Virus record (IMG/VR): IMGVR_UViG_3300033142_001985
Coordinates: 1 to 28,223 of that record
DNA from: a virus
Direction: 5' to 3' (one strand)
DNA length: 28,223 nucleotides
Shown here: positions 22,541 through 28,223 of the stretch, piece after piece
Position numbering within the stretch: the stretch's first letter is position 1
How the letters are laid out: each line of letters begins with the position of its first letter
Notes under the pieces: model-generated
Database searches by the model: none
What the model saw: the letters and a program-made list of their open reading frames with translations, nothing else
Told to the model about the DNA's origin: nothing
Position numbers and translations under genes: made by a program

Positions 22541-25212
22541 ACACACAACGCATTGAGCAAATCAAAAAAAGCAACTCTTTAAAAGACGTAGTCGCTGATT
22601 TCGGCATCACGCTGAAGGCAAAAAGAGGCAAGTGCCCGTTTTGAGATAATGGCACTGGGGCATTTAGTGTTAATGATGATTATTATAAATGCTTTAAATG
22701 CGATGCCAAGGGTGATGTCGTTGAGTTTGTCAAGCAAACTCAAAACTTAGATTTTGTAAGTGCAATGAAACAACTGGGCAATAGAGCTGGCATATCGACT
22801 GAAGAATCTATTACTAAAATGGCTGGCAATGAGCCCAAAGCGGCGGCAGAAATGTATCTTGAGTCTGAGCGACAATTAACGATCCCAAAAAATTGGTACA
22901 CACAAGAAACTTTTGGCTACGGCAATACGCAATCCGCCACGGTGCGATTTCAAATTGGGGATACGTTTTGGGAGCGCATTATTGATGCGCATTTGTTTAC
23001 TCATAAAGCGCATTTCAAAAAAGGCGGAACGTACAAGGGCGAATCTTGGCAACCACCAACGCAGCGCATTTGCAAAAATGATAAGGTTTATATCACAGAA
23101 GGCATTTTTGACGCGATCGCTATCATGCTTGCTTTCAAGCACAAGGTCGCTAGTGCTATGAGCACTAGCAATTTTCCAAAAAAATTGATTGAAAAATACA
23201 AGGGAAAAAATATCACTTGGTGTTTAATGTTAGATTTTGGCGATGCTGGCAGTGTTGCTGCCAAAAAATGGACGTCAATACTTCGTAAAATGAATGAAAA
23301 AGTTGAGGTTTATTATCCAAGTGACACAAAAGATTGGAACGATTTATATCGTTCAAAAATGCTCACAGATGATTTATTAAAAAAATATTGGTGGCGTGGT
23401 CAAATTTTAGTCGCTCAATCTGTTGCTGAAAAAATGGCATGGTTAATCATAAAAGCGAAAGTGGCTAAATTGTTCGTGCCAATGCTTAAAGTTTTAACAT
23501 TTAATCATTGCTATTTTAATTGCAAAATAATCAAAGATTCAGAGGACACCAAATCTTTAAATGATTTCATTGAAAATAATCAATATTTTGAGGCTGTAAA
23601 TGTTATAAAGACGCTTGTTCGAAGTGTGCGAATATCAACCGCAACTGCTCAACTGCTTTACACGCAAATTGATAATGTTGATCAAACTTACTCTTATTAT
23701 TTTGACATCGCCATGCTCGATGTTAAAAAGCATAAAAAAGTAGCGTTTGATTCTAATATGATTGTTGACGCTAATTCTTTTAATCTAGCACTTTTAAAAC
23801 GAGTGGGGCAGTCTACCTTCAGCGGCGAAGGCAAAGACATGCGTCAAATTTTAGACGGTTGGTTTGTCAATCGCAAACCCACGATTGAAACTATACGACA
23901 CATGGGCTATAGCCCTATTCACAAGGCTTATGTTTTTGAAAATTTTGGTTATAAAGACGGGCGCTTGGTCAAAACCAACAAGCACGATTATTTAAATATG
24001 GGCAATTTTTCACTCAAAACAACATTTATTGGTTGGAAAATTCCAAACCCTGATGACAAAAAATCGCCCTGGTTCGATGATTTTTTTCTGGCAGGCGGCA
24101 ACACAGCACTAACGGGCTTGGCGTTTTGGCTAATGAGTCTTTTTGCATCGCAAATAAGAGAAAAAGACAACCAAGGCACAATCCCATTTTTCGAATACAC
24201 GGGCGTTGCACACTCTGGAAAATCAACAATTATTGAATTTTTGTGGAAGCTGATTGGTCGTGATGGTTTTGAAGGAGAAGACCCCGAAAAACACACAAAA
24301 ACATCATTAGCTCGCTACTTAATGCAAGCCTCAAATATTCCAGCTGTTTTGCTAGAAGGCGATCGCGCAGCAGATGGTCATCGTCAAAAAAAATTCTCGA
24401 TGGATCAAATAAAAACCATGTTTAGAGGTCAGAGCCCCTACGGGCGCGGCATCAGAAATAACGGCATTGATATTGATAACGTGCCATTTTTGGGTACATT
24501 AGTCATCAGCCAAAACGCACAAATCGAAGGCGAGCCACAAATTTTAAGCAGAATTGTACAGTGCATTGCAACTAAAGCCGATTTTTCTAATGAAGGTTTG
24601 GCCGCAGCTAATCGCTTAAAGCGATTAAACGGCGAGCAAGTCATCCATTTTTTGCACGCAGCTTTGAGTCAAGAAAAAGTAATAATGGATACTTACAGCA
24701 CTTGGTTTAAAAAATATAAGCAGTTTTTATTTAAAAGCAACAAGATATTTGATGCACGCATCGCTGAAAATCATGCGCAATTAATGGCGTTTGGTAAATG
24801 TTTGCAATTAATCGTGCCAGAATTTGACGCTCTTCGCTTGAAAAATTGGCTCAATTTTATTGTTAATTTAGCTGAGAAGCGACAGATTGCTTGTCAATCA
24901 GATTCTGCTTTAGTGAACAGATTCTGGGAAATTTACGAGACTTTTAATGAAAAAATTGGCGCTAGTGATACAGATGCAATTTTGGGTTATGCAGCAACAG
25001 AACAACTCATTAATCACTCAAAAGACCCTGATTTAATCGCTATTAATCTACCACTTTTTAAAAAAATAGCGGAAGAAAACAGGCAACAGATTGATGTTGA
25101 TGCAATGAAAGCATTGTTGGTAAATTCAAAACGTTACAAGTTTTTAAAACAAAAAAAGATCGGCAGCGCAATCTTGGGAAAAGTGTTGCACTGTTGGATT
25201 TTCAAAAAATAA
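22537..25212 (+). CDS. Primase-helicase with in-frame TGA at codon 36 (CHC2-type zinc finger, TOPRIM, ATPase)
   Basis: The full frame is 892 codons including the stop, but codon 36 is TGA (22642-22644). Residues 20-70 form a primase zinc finger: KCPF gives Cys33, the TGA takes the second ligand place (C-x2-X), and KCFKC gives Cys52 and Cys55, followed by GDVVEFV. Residues about 184-240 are TOPRIM-like: ITEGIFD with Glu188 and LDFGDAG with Asp233/Asp236. A P-loop GVAHSGKST lies at 556-564 and LLEGD at 605-609, giving a helicase ATPase. The stretch after the TGA is clearly coding. If TGA stops translation, a product from the ATG at 22765 (815 aa) would lack the zinc finger. The start overlaps the previous gene as ATGA. 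The lesion may be a nonsense mutation, a sequence error, or a recoded codon. Confidence 0.82.
22642..22644 (+). other. In-frame TGA at a zinc-ligand codon
   Basis: TGA lies between CPF and DNG, where family members carry Cys or His. TGA serves as a normal stop elsewhere in the window (for example after the methyltransferase), so a reassigned genetic code is not supported. A possible 6-bp stem GGCACT (22651-22656)/AGTGTT (22666-22671) follows, with two G-U pairs and a 9-nt loop. Confidence 0.9.
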
Positions 25213-25223
25213 GGAGTTTCAAA

Positions 25224-25463
25224 ATGAAAAGACAACGATATAAAAAGCATTTAATCGATGGAAAATACTACACCATCAGGCAATTATCAATTAAATTGAA
25301 AAGGTCTAATTACGTAATTAAAGACAAAATTTTGGAAGGTGCTACGACTTTATCAGCGCTTAAAGCGCCGATATTCGCCAAACAATCGTCAAATTTTTAT
25401 CGCTCAATGTACGCAGATAAACACGGCCACTGGCGACTTTTAGCAAGAGTTTTAAAGTGTTAA
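25224..25463 (+). CDS. Small basic HTH-like protein
   Basis: A 79-aa basic protein. The ATG at 25224 is preceded by AAGGAG with 7-nt spacing; a longer frame from 25194 would overlap the primase gene and lacks a ribosome site. The segment YYTIRQLSIKLKRSNYVIKDKILEGATTLSALKAP resembles small DNA-binding repeats in which a helix pair ends in a G-x-T/S-x2-x-AL motif, as found in phage regulators and beside homing endonucleases. Probably a regulator or accessory DNA-binding protein; family not certain. Confidence 0.6.
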   Translation: MKRQRYKKHLIDGKYYTIRQLSIKLKRSNYVIKDKILEGATTLSALKAPIFAKQSSNFYRSMYADKHGHWRLLARVLKC

Positions 25464-25490
25464 TAATCAAAAAAATAAGGAGTTAAAAAA

Positions 25491-25679
25491 ATGAACGGAA
25501 AAAAAGCAAAAATACTCAGAAAGCGCGCTGAAACAAAAAAAATAGGCACTGCTACAGAATACCAATATCATAAAAAAAGTATTTATGAGAGAGAAGGCAC
25601 TAAATATTGTGGAACAAAAGAATTGAAAAAATGCACTAGAAAGACTTATAAACAACTCAAAAAAGGAGAAACAATATGA
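25491..25679 (+). CDS. Small basic phage protein
   Basis: A 62-aa highly basic protein (KKAKILRKRAETKK at the start, RKTYKQLKKGE at the end) with AAGGAG upstream. Proteins of this kind, with an N-terminal K/R-rich helix and a C-terminal Y-x-x-LKK, are common and uncharacterised in phages; nucleic-acid binding is likely from charge alone. Its last codons contain the AAAAGGAG that serves the next gene, which it overlaps as ATGA. Confidence 0.65.
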   Translation: MNGKKAKILRKRAETKKIGTATEYQYHKKSIYEREGTKYCGTKELKKCTRKTYKQLKKGETI

Positions 25680-27433
25680 GCAAAATACATAAATCGTCTG
25701 TAAAAGAATTAAAAAAAGTTAATGAATTAAACGACAAAATAGTTATAGAAACAAATTTCCAAGGCTCAAAGCGTGTATACACAAAAGAAGGAGTCACGTA
25801 TATACTCAATCTAAATGAGAACGAAATGCTTACATTAGATGAGCTAGATAAGTTAGACATCAAGAACATAGATGATGACTTATATATCTATTTGCCTAAC
25901 AGCAAAATTATAATATTTGTTGACTTTTATATTATTTATGAGACTCAATTATCTTGCAATATTGCACTATTCAGCACAGATAATGACTATTATTATTGCA
26001 TAGAGCCTTCAGATGAAGCGTTTGCATTTAATCCATTTTTTGCCTTGCCTTTGGCATTAATGGGTGGTGGTGGTGGAGACGAAAACAATGGATTGTTTGA
26101 TTATGAAAGTGCTTTACGAAGCAAACCCGAAGCCACAAACAAGCCAAAAAACACAAATGATGGCGCTTCTGCTAACCCTTCTAACCCTGTTGAACCTAAC
26201 CCACAACCTGAGCCACAACCTAACCCACAACCTAACCCACAACCTGAGCCACAACCTGAGCCACAACCTAACCCACAACCTAACCCACAACCTGAGCCAC
26301 AACCTGAGCCCGATTTAAATAACGCACCAATTCTTGTTAATCTTATTTTCAATCAAAATGCTTTATTGAACGCAGATTTCAGTTTCCAATTTTCTGAAAA
26401 TGCTTTTAATGATCCTGATGGCGACGCCCTCACTTACACAGCCACCCTAGAGAGTGGGGGTGCTCTGCCTGCTTGGCTTGTATTTGACCCCATCACCAGA
26501 ACATTTAGCGGCAAACCCACAGTGCTCAACTCGCTAAATGTGCGAGTTACCGCATCTGATGGCATTGCTTATGCTTCTGATGATTTCAAAATAACAACTT
26601 ACGACAACACAGAATATGAAAAAGAGGAATATCAAAAAGAGATTGTGGGTGACGGAAGCAATTCAGCCCCAGTGCGTGGGCCAGATGTCATTCGTTTAGA
26701 TTTTACAGAAGGGCGTGTGGATTCGTACGATCTAACTAGCTATTTTAGCGATGCTGATGGCGACATTTTGACTTATGAATTTGAAGGATCTTCAAGGTAT
26801 AGAAACTGGCTAAAACTAAGTGATCATGGTCAAATTAGCGTTCCTTTTCCAATCCGCATGGAAAGCCCTAGCGACTATAATTCTAATACGAAAAACGGGA
26901 AAATTAAGATGTCTGTAAATGATGGCAACGGCGGTGAGGTAGTTGTTTATGTCAATCTTACAATAGAAGCAAAAGCAACTTACACAGCACCCGTTTTTGA
27001 TTACACAAATCCCAATATTATCAAGAATGACGCGTACGATGCTTTGCAAAATGATCGTCATAAAATAATTGGACATGTTGAAGAGGCATCAAAAGGAAGC
27101 TTTGATTTATCTGATTATTTTCAAAACGAAGACTCGAGCAATAATAAAGCTATTACATTTGATAATTTAGCAATGTACGACGGCTCAGAAGTACCATTTT
27201 GGCTAGACTTGGCAACTGATGGCACGCTTAGCGTTGATTTAAATATCAGAGGCTCAGGCAGAAGTAGCGTTGAAATGCAAGCAATTAGAGACATCACAAC
27301 ACAGGGCGAAATCAGATCATTTTCTATTACTGCAGAAGCAACAAACGGCCCGCCAGGGCCGCACTCAGGAACAAATGGCGGCATATTTCATTTTCTTGTT
27401 TACAATTACCAAATGGATTCTTATATTTTATAA
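25676..27433 (+). CDS. Adhesin-like surface protein with Pro-rich linker and cadherin/Ig-type domains
   Basis: A 585-aa protein. The N-terminal domain (1-128) has a strand-rich part with LPNSKIIIFVDFYIIYE and ends with FFALPLALM followed by five glycines (130-134), similar to the retention/prefix part of large type I-secreted adhesins. A Pro-rich linker of ten PNPQ/PEPQ units spans about 174-212. Then come three cadherin-like or Ig-like domains: about 220-305 (DPDGDALTYTATLESGGALPAWLVFDPITRTFSGKPT, a dystroglycan-type cadherin signature), about 335-430 (SYFSDADGDILTYEF) and about 460-555 (SDYFQNEDSSNNKAITFD ... PFWLDLATDGTLSV). No signal peptide and no C-terminal RTX signal is seen. It may be a virion decoration protein or a bacterial adhesin fragment carried as cargo. 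Confidence 0.72.
   Translation: MSKIHKSSVKELKKVNELNDKIVIETNFQGSKRVYTKEGVTYILNLNENEMLTLDELDKLDIKNIDDDLYIYLPNSKIIIFVDFYIIYETQLSCNIALFSTDNDYYYCIEPSDEAFAFNPFFALPLALMGGGGGDENNGLFDYESALRSKPEATNKPKNTNDGASANPSNPVEPNPQPEPQPNPQPNPQPEPQPEPQPNPQPNPQPEPQPEPDLNNAPILVNLIFNQNALLNADFSFQFSENAFNDPDGDALTYTATLESGGALPAWLVFDPITRTFSGKPTVLNSLNVRVTASDGIAYASDDFKITTYDNTEYEKEEYQKEIVGDGSNSAPVRGPDVIRLDFTEGRVDSYDLTSYFSDADGDILTYEFEGSSRYRNWLKLSDHGQISVPFPIRMESPSDYNSNTKNGKIKMSVNDGNGGEVVVYVNLTIEAKATYTAPVFDYTNPNIIKNDAYDALQNDRHKIIGHVEEASKGSFDLSDYFQNEDSSNNKAITFDNLAMYDGSEVPFWLDLATDGTLSVDLNIRGSGRSSVEMQAIRDITTQGEIRSFSITAEATNGPPGPHSGTNGGIFHFLVYNYQMDSYIL
26195..26311 (+). repeat. 12-bp tandem repeat coding PNPQ/PEPQ units
   Basis: Ten units of CCTAACCCACAA or CCTGAGCCACAA in the order N, E, N, N, E, E, N, N, E, E. 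The paired alternation shows growth by 24- or 48-bp steps. Length changes would keep the frame. Confidence 0.93.
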
Positions 27434-27453
27434 AAAAAACACATTATTTAATG

Positions 27454-27560
27454 TATTTTCAAAAATAATTAAATAAATGCTTGACTTATGTAAGAATTGT
27501 TGTATAATGTACTCATCTAAAGCAATAACGCATTAGATAAACAAAAAATGGAGTTTCAAA
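27454..27560 (+). promoter_or_regulatory. Promoter-leader cassette, copy 2
   Basis: TTGACT at 27481-27486, 16-bp spacer, TATAAT at 27503-27508, followed by the same leader with ATCTAA/TTAGAT and GGAG. It differs from copy 1 at one spacer base and near the start codon. Confidence 0.88.
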
Positions 27561-27806
27561 ATGGTAGACGAGAATAACAATGAAATCGAGGAAATGTCAA
27601 TTCAACAAGGTTTGGGACAATTGCTTAATGTCATTAGCAACAATAATTCTATTAATGACAAAGAAAAATTAATGAGGCTTTGGCATATCATAGATACTGC
27701 TGTCAATAAAGCAGAAAAAGATCATCAAAAAAAGATGAGGGCTATTTCTCTCATCTTGCAAGAGCCAGTTGTTAGAAGTGCCAAACAATACAATCCAAAA
27801 AGTTAA
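27561..27806 (+). CDS. Small cassette protein, paralogue B
   Basis: An 81-aa helical protein paralogous to the 82-aa product at 20988. Start (M-x-DENNNEIEEMSIQQ), the KEKL motif, the A-VNKA segment and the ILQE-x-V ... KQYN end are kept, while the middle (GLGQLLNVISNNNSIND against VTAQLFRTVDRMGLAKN) has diverged. Such a pattern suggests selection for new specificity in the middle with fixed ends, or simple drift. Driven by cassette copy 2 and followed by a hairpin region like that of copy 1. Confidence 0.75.
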   Translation: MVDENNNEIEEMSIQQGLGQLLNVISNNNSINDKEKLMRLWHIIDTAVNKAEKDHQKKMRAISLILQEPVVRSAKQYNPKS

Positions 27807-27820
27807 AAAGTCCCAAGGGC

Positions 27821-27871
27821 TTGGTGGCTTAGAAAAAAAACATGGTGGTTTGCTAAGTTGCAAGCCACCAA
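27821..27871 (+). terminator. Hairpin region after paralogue B (competing stems)
   Basis: TTGGTGGCTT (27821-27830) pairs perfectly with AAGCCACCAA (27862-27871). A second stem, TGGTGGTTTGC (27843-27853) with GCAAGCCACCA (27860-27870), uses the same 3' arm, has one G-U pair and a 6-nt loop. No T run follows, so it may be a weak or factor-dependent terminator, or a switch. The paralogue A region has the shared start CAAGGGCTTGG but a standard terminator. Confidence 0.5.
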
Positions 27872-27887
27872 ATCACATTAATTAACT

Positions 27888-27996
27888 TATTTTCAAAAAT
27901 AATTAAATAAATGCTTGACTTATGTAAGAATTGTTGTATAATGTACTCATCTAAAGTAATAACGCATTAGATAAACAAAAAATGGAGTTTTAAAAA
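27888..27996 (+). promoter_or_regulatory. Promoter-leader cassette, copy 3
   Basis: TTGACT at 27915-27920, 16-bp spacer, TATAAT at 27937-27942, same leader with two extra A residues before the ATG at 27997. It drives a gene that is not a paralogue of the 82-aa family. Confidence 0.88.
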
Positions 27997-28223
27997 ATGA
28001 ATAATCAAGAATTAAAAACAATAACAAAAGGCTCAAATATTTTAAATTTGTTTACAGGAGACAAGGGGATTTTTGTAAAAACTTATTTACAAGATGGGCG
28101 CGAAATGATGGAAATTTTAATCAGCACCACTGGCAATGGCTGGATAACATCTAGACTGTATAAGAACGTCTTTTTGGAAAGATGGAGCTTTAAAATGAAA
28201 AAATTAACAAAAAAACTAATAAA
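27997..28223 (+). CDS. Partial hypothetical protein, cut by window end
   Basis: Open from the ATG at 27997 to the right edge (75 codons seen, no stop), with GGAG upstream in cassette copy 3. The start NQELKTITKG and the WITSRLYKNVFLERWSFK segment show weak spaced similarity to the 111-aa protein at 21306 (NQLRTLSGG ... WSLIPKRIFLQKYRAKF). If real, the accessory region has two copies of a gene pair: the 82-aa family then this family. Alignment by eye only. Confidence 0.65.
   Translation, partial: MNNQELKTITKGSNILNLFTGDKGIFVKTYLQDGREMMEILISTTGNGWITSRLYKNVFLERWSFKMKKLTKKLI

Noticed and set aside
22642-22671. Firm call of a selenocysteine insertion element
   Set aside because: The stem is only 6 bp with two G-U pairs and the loop is closer to the TGA than in typical bacterial SECIS elements; kept only as one hypothesis.
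26064-26318. Plus-strand LTHNLSHN repeat frame
   Set aside because: Shadow of the same 12-bp repeat in a different frame within the adhesin-like gene.
26101-26352. Minus-strand Cys/Gly-rich frame (GCGLGCG repeats)
   Set aside because: It is a shadow of the 12-bp PNPQ/PEPQ repeat; no ribosome site and no family pattern.
1-28223. CRISPR arrays and tRNA genes
   Set aside because: No regularly spaced repeats with unique spacers and no cloverleaf-like sequence were seen; the repeats found are tandem coding repeats, iterons or promoter cassettes.

Overview
The window is an AT-rich stretch of a tailed, contractile-tail (myovirus) temperate phage or prophage. The host is most likely a gammaproteobacterium. 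The evidence for this is a P2-type head module (ClpP-like protease/scaffold, gpN capsid, gpM small terminase, gpL head completion, gpR and gpS tail completion, gpP large terminase, gpQ portal), an Ogr/Delta-type zinc-finger late activator, and a Mu-type tail and baseplate module (DUF2635, sheath, gpM-like tube, GP46, gp47/J, gp48/DUF2313). The low GC and adhesin-like cargo would fit a marine or symbiotic sulfur oxidiser, but that is a guess. No integrase, repressor, baseplate spike (gpV/gp45), hub (gpD/gp44) or host gene is visible, so the element probably continues beyond the window.

Layout: 56-274 (-) Ogr-like activator. 293-829 is a non-coding control region with a 24-bp dyad, 11-bp iterons and a 35-bp perfect inverted repeat. 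830-5423 is the head and tail-completion block, containing one small inserted gene. 5426-9839 holds the sheath, tube, baseplate, tail fibre and probable fibre-assembly protein. 9855-12972 holds a small protein and a 957-aa tail protein. 12973-15267 is a lysis-type region: XhlA-like membrane protein, permuted-papain-like hydrolase, small membrane protein, DNA methyltransferase, Cys-rich mini-protein and a candidate unimolecular spanin. 15358-18145 holds the large terminase and portal, far from the other head genes. 18142-20739 holds the tail assembly chaperone, with a T TTT TTT -1 frameshift site, and the tape measure. 20740-28223 is an accessory/early region: small genes, a primase-helicase with an in-frame TGA at a zinc-ligand codon, a 585-aa cadherin-like surface protein, and three copies of one promoter-leader cassette driving small genes.

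How the parts fit: nearly all genes lie on the + strand and are tightly packed, many with TAATG, ATGA or GTGA junctions that suggest translational coupling. The Ogr-like protein may activate the late (structural and lysis) genes. The right-hand region has its own near-consensus sigma-70 promoters and is expected to be expressed independently, as early replication functions and lysogenic-conversion-type cargo.

The points most worth following up are the triplicated promoter-leader cassette with its paralogous small genes, the primase with TGA in place of the second zinc ligand, the iteron plus 35-bp inverted-repeat region, the phage-borne adhesin-like protein, and the candidate u-spanin/papain-fold lysis set. 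All family calls are from reading the sequence; no database search was run.
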